Assembly: GCA_900543395.1 (NCBI GenBank) | Contig: UQQT01000026.1 | Location: 1 to 32,746, forward strand | Direction of reading: 5' to 3' | DNA: 32,746 bases | From: an uncultured Oscillospiraceae bacterium | GTDB lineage: Bacteria; Bacillota; Clostridia; Oscillospirales; Acutalibacteraceae | Shown: positions 1-7,360 of the stretch, in pieces | Position numbering within the stretch: the first letter of the stretch is position 1 | How the letters are laid out: each line of letters begins with the position of its first letter | The notes under the pieces: model-generated | What the model saw: only the letters and a program-made list of their open reading frames with translations | The model's database searches: none | Told to the model about the DNA's origin: nothing | Translations under genes and position numbers: made by a program

Positions 1-1
1 C

Positions 2-598
2 GCATTTGTGGACTATATAGAAAAGTAGTTCCCGACTCTCAAGGATAAAATCTCTCACAATCTTTCGCCTATGGCGGCTATTGCAAAGTATATCAAGCAG
101 ACTGCGCCCGGCTCAAAGGTTGTATTCATCGGACCTTGCACCGCTAAAAAAATGGAGTTTCAAAAAGAAAGCGTTGCACCATGGATTGACAGCGTAATAA
201 CCTTTGAAGAACTTCAGGCTCTGTTTGACAGCAAGGATATTGATATTACAACACTTGGCGAGGATGTGCTCGACAATGCCTCGTACTTCGGCAGAATATT
301 TGCCAGAAGCGGCGGACTTACCGATGCGGTCGCAGAAGCGATTAAGGAACGCGGAATTGAAGATTTTTCACTCAAAGCTGTTCCGTGCGACGGTATTGAG
401 GCTTGCAGAGCCGCGCTGATGATGGCATCTAAAGGCAGACTTGACGCCAACTTTATTGAGGGCATGGCTTGCAGCGGCGGATGTATCGGCGGCGCAGGCT
501 GTCTGACCCACGGAGAAAAGAATAAAAAACAGGTTGACGATTACGGCAGGGAAGCACTCGAAAAGACGATTTCCGACGCGATTGCAATGCTGAAATGA
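2..598 (+). pseudogene. [FeFe]-hydrogenase H-cluster domain, 3' part, interrupted by an in-frame TAG
   Basis: The reading frame enters from the left edge. It holds two of the three H-cluster signatures of [FeFe] hydrogenases: the L2 motif FIGPCTAKKMEF (near 130-165) and the L3 motif EGMACSGGCIGGAG (near 460-500). The family reduces protons or oxidises H2 in the cytoplasm with ferredoxin as partner. The L1 motif would lie just outside the window. The frame from base 2 reads AFVDYIEK, then TAG at 26-28, then FPTLKDKISHNLSPMAAIAKY. From memory of the family, the residue after EK is normally Tyr, so this looks like a single-base nonsense change from TAT or TAC. Translation from the ATG at 71 would give 175 residues that lack the L1 cysteines. 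It could be a real pseudogene, a sequencing error or a recoded codon. A strong terminator follows the TGA. Confidence 0.8.
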
Positions 599-602
599 CA
601 GA

Positions 603-645
603 AAAACCGCGTGAGTGCCGATTTTGTTGACACTCACGCGGTTTT
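603..645 (+). terminator. Rho-independent terminator after the hydrogenase gene
   Basis: A perfect 15-bp stem (603-617 with 631-645) has a 13-nt loop. The 5' arm begins with AAAA and the 3' arm ends in GGTTTT. It starts about 5 nt after the TGA. Confidence 0.85.
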
Positions 646-730
646 ATCAATAATGAATTTGCGTCAGCAATATGAAATTTCCGGGTTTTCGTCGGCAAAA
701 TCATATTTAAAAATTTTCTGCCTTTACCCC

Positions 731-749
731 GGGAAGACAATGTCTTCCC
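731..749. repeat. Short GC-rich palindrome
   Basis: GGGAAGACA and its exact complement TGTCTTCCC are separated by a single A, followed by CCTACG. It sits in the 275-bp gene-free stretch between the hydrogenase terminator and the first palindromic repeat. It resembles dispersed intergenic palindromes of gut Firmicutes, but only one copy lies in this window. Confidence 0.4.
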
Positions 750-779
750 CTACGTTCCAATCCATATATTTACGGATGT

Positions 780-883
780 TTCAAATTGATTATCATATCA
801 ATTTGAACGAAGTTATTTCTGACTGCTGACTGCTGCACACTAATCACTGCAAACAATAATTCACCTCGGTAAATTATTGTTTG
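780..883 (-). repeat. Palindrome-bounded intergenic repeat, copy 1, overlapping the GH127 stop codon
   Basis: Read on the minus strand, hairpin 1 (850-883) has 12-bp arms CAAACAATAATT and AATTATTGTTTG. A core of about 42 bp follows, rich in CAGT and CAGCAGTCAG with TCAGAAATAAC near its end. Hairpin 2 (780-807) has 11-bp arms TTCAAATTGAT and ATCAATTTGAA. The GH127 stop (TAA, 874-876 on the plus strand) lies in the first arm of hairpin 1. Copies 2 and 4 have the same order of parts. Confidence 0.7.
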
Positions 884-2709
884 TTCATCCAGACGAACAT
901 TTCGCTCCCGCCCCTGTTTGCGAATGCGTGAAACGGTATCATTTTAATTCTGACTTTCGTTTTTTCGCCCGAGCCGAGTTTTGAATAGAGCATATTTTCC
1001 CCATGCGTATTTCTGAAGCCGTTTACGGTTATCGTGTTTTCGAATTCGTCGTTATTTTCGATTCCGAACTGCGGATTTAATATATCGAGTGCAAGCGCGG
1101 ATAAATTCTCTCCGTTATCGCATGATTCCGCGCAGTATACGACGGGACCTCGGCAGACGGCAATTTTTCCGGCGCACTCCTCGACTCTCGGGTCGGCTTC
1201 GACGAACGTTACGGGCATATCGAATTCGATACTAAGTTCAATTGAGCCGTTGTCTAAAGAAAAATACGCGTAGCCGTCCTTTAATTCATAATTTTTATTT
1301 ACATTAAACGTTTCGCACCATGCGGGGATTCTTACAAGGAGTTTTTTATCCCCCATTCCCGAGGCGTTTATTTTTACTGCTCCCGACATAGGATAATCGG
1401 TCTTTACGCTTATTTTAACGCCGTCGAATTCAGCCTCGTTTTCAATAAACTGATTCAGTACGACTTTAGTTTCGTCGTAGGCGTAGATGTACCTGCCGAG
1501 CGACGAAATAAATCTGTTAATATTGGGCGGACAGCACGAGCAGTCGAAAACCTCGACTCTCTCGTACGGCTGAAACTCGCGGTGAGGCTTCGTCATGCAC
1601 TTGTTCCTGTAGTGAAGCCGAGGTATGACCTTTAAGGGGTTACAGTAGAAAAATCTTTTTCCGTCGAGCGAAACGCCCGAGAGTATGCCGTTGTACAGCG
1701 CGCGCTCGAACGTGTCGGCGTATTTTGAGTTAAGAATCGTACGGCTCATTCTCTCTGAAAAGAACGCAAGCGATATTGCCGCGCACGTCTCCGTATAAGC
1801 CGTCTTGTCGGGCAGGTCGTAGTCCAAAGTGAACGCTTCGGACTGATAAGTCGAGCCGATTCCGCCCGTTATGTACATTCTTTTATAAATTATGTTGTCA
1901 AATATTTTCTCGCACGCAGAGAGCATTTCATCATCGGAATATTCCCGCGCTTCGTCGGTCATTGCCGAGTACAGATAGCACGCTCTTACGCTGTGACCTT
2001 CAGCCGTTGTCATTTCCCTGACGGGGACGTAGTCCTGTAACGCGTACTCGGTGTTCCACTCGTAGTTGTCCTCTTTGTTCCTGCCTCTCTCGTCAATAAA
2101 ATATTTTGACATTTCGAGATATTTTTTATCGTTTGTATATTCGTAAAGCCTTACGAGCGCAAGCTCTATTTCCTCGTGACCGGGGGTAAAGAACGGCGCG
2201 GATTTTTCTTTTATAAATACCTTTTCGATTAAATCGACGTATTTTTTAACGACATCGAGCAGAAGCGTTTTGCCTGTTGCCTCGGCGTACGCGGCAGCCG
2301 CCTCGATAAAGTGACCGCAGCAGTACATCTCATGGTCGACTCTGCGTGTGAATTTAGCGTCGGGTTCGCACTGCTGAAAATATGAGTTGAAATAGCCGTC
2401 CGCATCCTGTCTTTTTGCAATAGCCTCTATCGTCTCGTCGCACATGGCTTCAAGCCTTGCGTCCGGGTGCTTTGCTATAATATATGCCGCGCCCTCGAGC
2501 CATTTCGCAACGTCGGAATCCCAGTAGATATGGGGCTTGTGCTCCATTCCCTCATGCCAGCCGTTTATAATCGCGGAGAATCTGCCCGTGTCCGAAAATC
2601 TGTCGTACACGCTGTAAATGCTCGTTTCGCGGTTGAGTCTGTCCTTCTGCTCCCACATACCGCCCGTGACGGTTACATCCTTTAAATTCGGTTTTCTTAA
2701 ATGCTCCAT
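874..2709 (-). CDS. Glycoside hydrolase family 127 (DUF1680) beta-L-arabinofuranosidase-like enzyme
   Basis: This 611-residue protein matches the GH127 family, typified by HypBA1, which removes beta-L-arabinofuranose from plant glycans with a zinc-bound cysteine nucleophile. Expected active-site parts are present: the GGIGS loop (282-286), Glu291 in SEAFT as candidate acid/base, TETC with Glu307 and Cys309 as zinc ligands, and the SCCPPN motif (Cys392, Cys393) supplying the nucleophile and the last ligand. The spacing Glu291-Glu307-Cys309 equals that of HypBA1 Glu322-Glu338-Cys340. There is no signal peptide, so it probably acts on imported oligosaccharides. The ATG at 2709 is preferred over one 10 codons upstream because GGAG precedes it by 8 nt. 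The last codons AACAAACAATAA lie inside repeat copy 1. It follows the dockerin gene and may be read from that gene's promoter by read-through. Confidence 0.88.
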   Translation of the reverse strand: MEHLRKPNLKDVTVTGGMWEQKDRLNRETSIYSVYDRFSDTGRFSAIINGWHEGMEHKPHIYWDSDVAKWLEGAAYIIAKHPDARLEAMCDETIEAIAKRQDADGYFNSYFQQCEPDAKFTRRVDHEMYCCGHFIEAAAAYAEATGKTLLLDVVKKYVDLIEKVFIKEKSAPFFTPGHEEIELALVRLYEYTNDKKYLEMSKYFIDERGRNKEDNYEWNTEYALQDYVPVREMTTAEGHSVRACYLYSAMTDEAREYSDDEMLSACEKIFDNIIYKRMYITGGIGSTYQSEAFTLDYDLPDKTAYTETCAAISLAFFSERMSRTILNSKYADTFERALYNGILSGVSLDGKRFFYCNPLKVIPRLHYRNKCMTKPHREFQPYERVEVFDCSCCPPNINRFISSLGRYIYAYDETKVVLNQFIENEAEFDGVKISVKTDYPMSGAVKINASGMGDKKLLVRIPAWCETFNVNKNYELKDGYAYFSLDNGSIELSIEFDMPVTFVEADPRVEECAGKIAVCRGPVVYCAESCDNGENLSALALDILNPQFGIENNDEFENTITVNGFRNTHGENMLYSKLGSGEKTKVRIKMIPFHAFANRGGSEMFVWMNKQ

Positions 2710-2736
2710 ATGTTTTACTCCGTTAAAAAAATCATA

Positions 2737-2782
2737 CAAAAACCGCCCCGACGGGGTAGTCTGACTCCGTCGCGGGGCGGTC
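2737..2782 (-). terminator. Terminator of the dockerin/CxxC gene, in the GH127 leader
   Basis: On the minus strand a GC-rich stem (ACCGCCCCG with CGGGGCGGT, continued by ACGG with CCGT across a 2-nt bulge) is followed by TTTTTG. It lies about 20 nt upstream of the GH127 ribosome binding site, so it could attenuate read-through into GH127. Confidence 0.75.
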
Positions 2783-2796
2783 GGTAAAAAGCTTGA

Positions 2797-4197
2797 TTAG
2801 AATAATTTTTCGATAAAATCAACTATGTCGATATACTGAAAATCGAGATATCCGGACATTGCAAGCAGGAACGTTTTGTTTCCTACCTCCTTATAATCGT
2901 CGGGATTGTAAGTGATATCGGCAGTGCCGGTCTTGAATTCATCGATAATAAATCCCGTGAATACGTCGGGCTTCTTTGCCGTTGAATCCTCGAATGCGAC
3001 GAGAGTGTCGCCGTCAACGTAAATTATCGATGTTCCCCTCGTCGTAACGGTTTTATATGCGGTGACCTCTTTGCCGTTGAATACAGTCTTAGTGAGCGTG
3101 AAATCATTATTTTCGTCGTCATCCAGAAGAATCATATGAAGGTTCGGATGCTCCTTCAGAACTCGGATAAGCGTCTCGCCGTATCTTGTCGAGATTCCGA
3201 GGTCGTCGGAGTAAAGATAGCTTCTGTAGCTGTACGGGGTTTTAAGAGTGGTAATACCGACGCTTGTCTCCGTTGTCTCGATTAACATTTTCATGTTAAG
3301 ATCCTTCATGTACATTTTAATTACGGAGTCGTCGTCGGGCTGAACGGTAATCTCTTTTTCATCCTTTGCCGCAACACGGGTGAACTGCTTGCCCGTAAAT
3401 TCGAAATCGCCGTTTGCAAAATCGGTTATCGCCTTGCTCGGGTTATAAAGTTCTCCGCAGTCCTTGCAGTGCGCGCCGTCCTCGGCGGGGGTGTGACCCT
3501 TAGCGGGAATTTCGTCGCCCCTAGCTATAATCTCGCCGCATCTCTCGCACTTGTCGACATACGTATAACCGGGTTCTGTGCAGGTGGGGGGAACCTCGCT
3601 GCGTACGATTTTGTGACCTGCGGGGATAATCTCATGCTCTTTGAATATCATTGAACAAGTCGCGCAGTAAACCGTGGAAGTCTTGCCGTCCTCTGTGCAT
3701 GATGCGGGAGCTTCGGGCGATTCCTCGACCGAATGATGATGAAGCCTGTCGAAAGTGTCGAGTCTTGCCGCAACGCGGAGAATCGATCTTGCGTCGATAG
3801 CGGTAACCTCTCTGTCGTTGTTTATGTCGCCGGCGATAGTCGCGAATAAATCAAGCTCTTCGAGCTTGCCCGACGCTCTTAGCGCAAGTCTTGCGTCGGC
3901 GGCGGTAACTCTGCCGTCCTTGTCGGTATCGCCCATCATAACGTCATGCTTGATGATAACGGGTTTGTCGGATTTTTCCGTTTCCTTTTCGGCGGGTTTT
4001 ACGGATACGTCCTCGTATTTTGAAGAAGAATCCTCTTTGCCGGTTGTCGCTTCGATACCGGTCGCTTCTTCTATGTTAAGCGAGCTTTTTTCTGTAACGT
4101 CCTTTACGCTCCCGCCGGCTGCGGAAGCCATAACGCTCAATGAAACCGCGATAACCGCGGTGACGGAAATAAGCGCAGATTTGAGCTTTAAGTTCAT
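2797..4197 (-). CDS. Secreted protein with internal dockerin module and CxxC-pair region, function unknown
   Basis: This 466-residue protein has a signal peptide (about 1-27, hydrophobic core followed by VMASAAG). A Ser/Thr/Lys/Glu-rich linker follows (30-85), then a two-repeat dockerin-like module (88-147; first loop DTDKDGRVTAADAR). The second loop, DINNDREVTAIDAR, has lost the usual Gly. Next come paired cysteine motifs (Cys-x2-Cys) at about 165-250, of a kind common in secreted Clostridia proteins. The C-terminal region of about 200 residues is not recognised. Known dockerins bind cohesins on scaffoldins; here the module is internal rather than at an end, which is unusual. The ATG at 4197 lies 9 nt after GGAGG; a TTG three codons upstream is less likely. 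It has its own promoter and terminator. Confidence 0.75.
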   Translation of the reverse strand: MNLKLKSALISVTAVIAVSLSVMASAAGGSVKDVTEKSSLNIEEATGIEATTGKEDSSSKYEDVSVKPAEKETEKSDKPVIIKHDVMMGDTDKDGRVTAADARLALRASGKLEELDLFATIAGDINNDREVTAIDARSILRVAARLDTFDRLHHHSVEESPEAPASCTEDGKTSTVYCATCSMIFKEHEIIPAGHKIVRSEVPPTCTEPGYTYVDKCERCGEIIARGDEIPAKGHTPAEDGAHCKDCGELYNPSKAITDFANGDFEFTGKQFTRVAAKDEKEITVQPDDDSVIKMYMKDLNMKMLIETTETSVGITTLKTPYSYRSYLYSDDLGISTRYGETLIRVLKEHPNLHMILLDDDENNDFTLTKTVFNGKEVTAYKTVTTRGTSIIYVDGDTLVAFEDSTAKKPDVFTGFIIDEFKTGTADITYNPDDYKEVGNKTFLLAMSGYLDFQYIDIVDFIEKLF

Positions 4198-4218
4198 AAG
4201 TATCAACCTCCGATTTTA

Positions 4219-4247
4219 ATTTTATCGTAGACAGCATTTTTTGTCAA
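4219..4247 (-). promoter_or_regulatory. Sigma-A type promoter for the dockerin/CxxC gene
   Basis: TTGACA (plus 4242-4247) and TAAAAT (plus 4219-4224) are separated by 17 bp on the minus strand. The -35 box begins 3 bp past the end of repeat copy 2. Confidence 0.75.
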
Positions 4248-4250
4248 TAG

Positions 4251-4391
4251 AAAACAATAATTTACCGAGTTAAATTATTGTTTTCAGCGGTTAGTTTCGA
4301 CCGTCAGCGTTCTGTACTGCGTAATTTCTGATTGCTGCACACTGCCCGCTGATCACTGCTTAATAATTAATTTCCCAAATTAATTATTAAG
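4251..4391 (-). repeat. Palindrome-bounded intergenic repeat, copy 2, overlapping the metH stop codon
   Basis: In metH orientation, hairpin 1 (4359-4391) has perfect 15-bp arms CTTAATAATTAATTT and AAATTAATTATTAAG with loop GGG. The core of about 74 bp starts CAGTGATCAGCGGGCAGTG and contains CAGCAATCAGAAATTAC. Hairpin 2 (4251-4284) has 14-bp arms AAAACAATAATTTA and TAAATTATTGTTTT. The metH TAA (plus 4380-4382) lies in hairpin 1. Confidence 0.75.
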
Positions 4392-6770
4392 CACCTTCTC
4401 CGCATATCGTACCGTTTCCATCGCGTCGGACGAATACTTGTCCGCTCCTATGCTTTCGGCATACTCCTTTGTAAGCACGGCTCCGCCGACAACGGTTTTG
4501 CACCACGGGGTTTTTTTCTTTATGAGCTTAACGGTCTGCTCCATCGACGGCAGGGTAGTCGTCATCAGAGCACTTAATCCCGCTATCGGCGCGTGATATT
4601 TTATAACCGCGTCGACTACGGCTTCTGCACTCACGTCCTTGCCTAAATCGATAACCTCGTATCCGTAATTTTCAAGCAGAAGCTTTACAATATTTTTACC
4701 GATATCGTGAACGTCGTTTTTGACCGTCGCGATTACGAACGTGCCTTTTGATTCGCCTTTTTTACCGCTCATTGAATTTTTAATGACCGAAAACGCCGAT
4801 TTCGCCGCCTCCGCGCTCATCAGAAGCTGGGGAAGATACGCTCTTTTTTCCTCGTATGCCCTGCCGACCTCGTCGAGAGCGGGGATTAAATCCTTGTTTA
4901 CAACGTCTAACGGCTCGCGCGTTTTAAGTGCCTCTTTCGTAAGCGTTTGGGCGAGGTCTTTAAACCCCTTTATGACCGCTTCGGACAGCGTTTCGGGCGT
5001 GTTCGACTGCTTTCTGACCGCGTTCTGCGTTTTTGATACAGCCTCGACGGACTCGGCGAACGCGATATATTCCGAGCAGTTTTCGTCGTTTGCGTGCAGG
5101 ACGTTGTACGCTCTGTACGTTTTCATTATTTCAGCCGAATTCGGGTTGATTATCGCCGCGTCGAGTCCGTTTTCGAGTGCGAACGAGAAGAACGCGCCGT
5201 TTACTATATCCCTTTGCGGAAGTCCGAACGAAACGTTTGAAATGCCCAGCGATGTGTGACAGCCGAATCGCTGTTTTATCTCCTTTAACGCTCTGACTGT
5301 CGTAACCGCGGCGTTTTTGTCCGCACTTACGGTCATGCACAGCGTGTCGAAAATTATATCTTTTTTATCGATACCGTATTCCTCGGCTTTTTTTAATATC
5401 CTTTCGGCGATATCGACTCGTTTGAGCCACGTGTCGGGGATTCCGTTTTCGTCAAGAGTCAGAGCAACAACGACTCCGCCGTATTTTTTTACGAGCGGAA
5501 ATACCGTTTTCATCGACTCCTCCTTGCCGTTTACGGAATTTATCATGGCTTTGCCGTTGTAAATTCTAAGCGCGCTCTCCATTGCCTCGGGCATGGACGA
5601 ATCTATCTGTAACGGCAGGTCGATAACCGACTGAAGCTCGCGTACGGTGTCTGTAAGAATTGCCTTTTCGTCAACCTCGGGAATGCCGGTGTTTACGTCG
5701 AGAATGTGCGCGCCTGCGTCCTGCTGTTCGACTCCCTGTGCGAGAATGTACGACATGTCGTGCTCTTTTAATGCCTGTTTGAATCTCTTTTTGCCCGTCG
5801 GGTTGATTCGTTCGCCTATCAGTACGGGCTTTTCGCCGATTCTGACGGCGTGTGTGTACGACGAGACGACGGAGAGATTTTTTTTCGTAATTTCGACGGG
5901 TTTTAAATCCTTCGTCGCGTTTCTTAACGCCTTTATATATTCGGGCGTTGTTCCGCAGCAGCCGCCCATTATTCTGAGTCCTTTTTTACAAAGAGAAGCC
6001 ATGACCCGGGCGTATTCCGCGACGGAAACGTTGAATACCGTTTTGCCGTTTACCGTCTCGGGAAGTCCGGCATTGGGCTGCATTATCATGGGAACGCTCA
6101 ATACCTCGAGCAGCTTGAGCGCGGCGGGTTCGAGCTGTTTTGGACCTAACGAGCAGTTCATGCCTACTGCGTCCGCGCCCATTCCCTCGAGCATTGCCGC
6201 CATTGCGTACGGGTCTGCGCCCGACATTAATTTGGAATCCGAACCGTATACGTTCGAAACGAATACGGGCAGGTTTGAATTTTCCTTGACGGCAAGAAGC
6301 GCCGCCTTTGTTTCGAGCGAGTCGTTCATGGTCTCGATTATTACAAGGTCGACGCCGTATTTTACGCCGAGCTTGACCGTGCGGGCGAATATGCTTACGC
6401 AGTCCTCGAATTCGAGGTCGCCGAACGGCTTTAACATTTTGCCCGTGGGACCTATATCGAGAGCTATGAATTTAGGTTCGCTGTTATCGGTAAGATTCCG
6501 CGCCCTGTCCGCGTTTATTACGGCGTTTTTTACGATTTCGTCAAGCTCGTTTTCGTCGAACTTTAATATGCTTGCGCCGAATGTGTTTGTCGTTGCGACG
6601 TTGCTTCCCGCGTCGAAATACGACTTGTGAATAGCCGTTACGTCGTCGGGATTCGTAATATTCCACCTCTCTGGCGCAACTCCGGCGGGCAGTCCGCGTT
6701 CGTATAAAAGCGTGCCGAATCCGCCGTCAAAAAATAAAAAATTATTTTTAAGATATTCGAGTACGTTCAT
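4380..6770 (-). CDS. metH: Cobalamin-dependent methionine synthase lacking the reactivation domain
   Basis: This 796-residue cytoplasmic enzyme transfers the methyl group of 5-methyl-THF to homocysteine via cobalamin. The homocysteine-binding barrel (about 1-290) has the zinc cysteines Cys206 (GMNCSLGP) and Cys271/Cys272 (GGCCGTTP). The pterin-binding barrel (about 310-560) has IGERINPTG and LDVNTG. The helical B12 cap (about 590-665) precedes the B12 domain, with NDVHDIGKNIV placing His688 as lower axial ligand. E. coli MetH has about 1,230 residues; the missing C-terminal AdoMet-binding activation module is encoded by the preceding gene, as in Thermotoga maritima. The ATG overlaps that gene's TGA as ATGA, so translation is probably coupled. 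Its stop codon lies within repeat copy 2. Confidence 0.95.
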   Translation of the reverse strand: MNVLEYLKNNFLFFDGGFGTLLYERGLPAGVAPERWNITNPDDVTAIHKSYFDAGSNVATTNTFGASILKFDENELDEIVKNAVINADRARNLTDNSEPKFIALDIGPTGKMLKPFGDLEFEDCVSIFARTVKLGVKYGVDLVIIETMNDSLETKAALLAVKENSNLPVFVSNVYGSDSKLMSGADPYAMAAMLEGMGADAVGMNCSLGPKQLEPAALKLLEVLSVPMIMQPNAGLPETVNGKTVFNVSVAEYARVMASLCKKGLRIMGGCCGTTPEYIKALRNATKDLKPVEITKKNLSVVSSYTHAVRIGEKPVLIGERINPTGKKRFKQALKEHDMSYILAQGVEQQDAGAHILDVNTGIPEVDEKAILTDTVRELQSVIDLPLQIDSSMPEAMESALRIYNGKAMINSVNGKEESMKTVFPLVKKYGGVVVALTLDENGIPDTWLKRVDIAERILKKAEEYGIDKKDIIFDTLCMTVSADKNAAVTTVRALKEIKQRFGCHTSLGISNVSFGLPQRDIVNGAFFSFALENGLDAAIINPNSAEIMKTYRAYNVLHANDENCSEYIAFAESVEAVSKTQNAVRKQSNTPETLSEAVIKGFKDLAQTLTKEALKTREPLDVVNKDLIPALDEVGRAYEEKRAYLPQLLMSAEAAKSAFSVIKNSMSGKKGESKGTFVIATVKNDVHDIGKNIVKLLLENYGYEVIDLGKDVSAEAVVDAVIKYHAPIAGLSALMTTTLPSMEQTVKLIKKKTPWCKTVVGGAVLTKEYAESIGADKYSSDAMETVRYAEKVLNN

Positions 6771-7360
6771 TCCTTCTCACCCTTTATTCCGATAAAAGCC
6801 GTGACGGATTTCGTCGGCTTCATCATAAGGTCGTCTCCGAGGCTTACGCCGATATTTTTATAGCAGTCGAGCAGACGGAAAAAAATACGCTGATTTTCGA
6901 GTCCGACGTCGCCGTAGCCCGGGCTGTATCTCGGAGAGGTAATATATTTTTCCTTGATTTCATTGTTAAATACATCGCACAGGTTTTCGACTCTTTCGGC
7001 TCCGGTTGCCTGCAAACATGCGTGCATGGCTGAGTCGAGAGACGAGTATTTAAACGTAAGCCTGTCCATATTAAGTCCCGCCGTAGCGGCGAAGAGTATA
7101 ACGCTTTTGCATCCGGCGAGATTTTTCGCAAGGTCTTCGCTTATAATTTTTTCGCCTGCGAACATAACGGCGTTACCCTCGATTTTAAGAGGGTATATTG
7201 CGTAACAGACCTTTAAATCAAGCTTGCCCGAGGTGAGTAAAACGCACTTGTCTATAAGTCTCTCGGATATTTCGTCGGGTGTTTTCTGTCCCATGTAACG
7301 AAGTATTTCCCTGCGGTTGTACTCCGGTTCTTTGTATTTTAAGGTTATAACGTTATTCAT
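6767..7360 (-). CDS. Stand-alone methionine synthase reactivation domain protein
   Basis: This 197-residue protein matches the AdoMet-binding activation domain of MetH as a separate polypeptide, like Thermotoga TM0269. The clearest sign is the RYSPGYGD segment, equivalent to the R-x3-G-Y AdoMet-binding motif of E. coli MetH. It would reductively remethylate oxidised cob(II)alamin on MetH using AdoMet and an electron donor such as flavodoxin. It lies between metF and metH: its start overlaps the metF end by 8 nt, with AGAGG 8 nt upstream, and its TGA overlaps the metH ATG. This order strongly supports the role. Confidence 0.88.
   Translation of the reverse strand: MNNVITLKYKEPEYNRREILRYMGQKTPDEISERLIDKCVLLTSGKLDLKVCYAIYPLKIEGNAVMFAGEKIISEDLAKNLAGCKSVILFAATAGLNMDRLTFKYSSLDSAMHACLQATGAERVENLCDVFNNEIKEKYITSPRYSPGYGDVGLENQRIFFRLLDCYKNIGVSLGDDLMMKPTKSVTAFIGIKGEKE

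Noticed and set aside
611..829. Plus-strand frame of 72 codons after the hydrogenase
   Set aside because: It begins inside the terminator hairpin and runs through the palindrome and repeat copy 1.
780..883. CRISPR array
   Set aside because: The repeats are hairpin pairs scattered kilobases apart, not direct repeats with regular spacers, and no cas gene is present.
5647..6630. Long plus-strand frame of 327 codons opposite metH
   Set aside because: Ser/Ala/Pro-rich composition typical of the antisense of a high-GC third-position gene; no ribosome binding site and no known motif.
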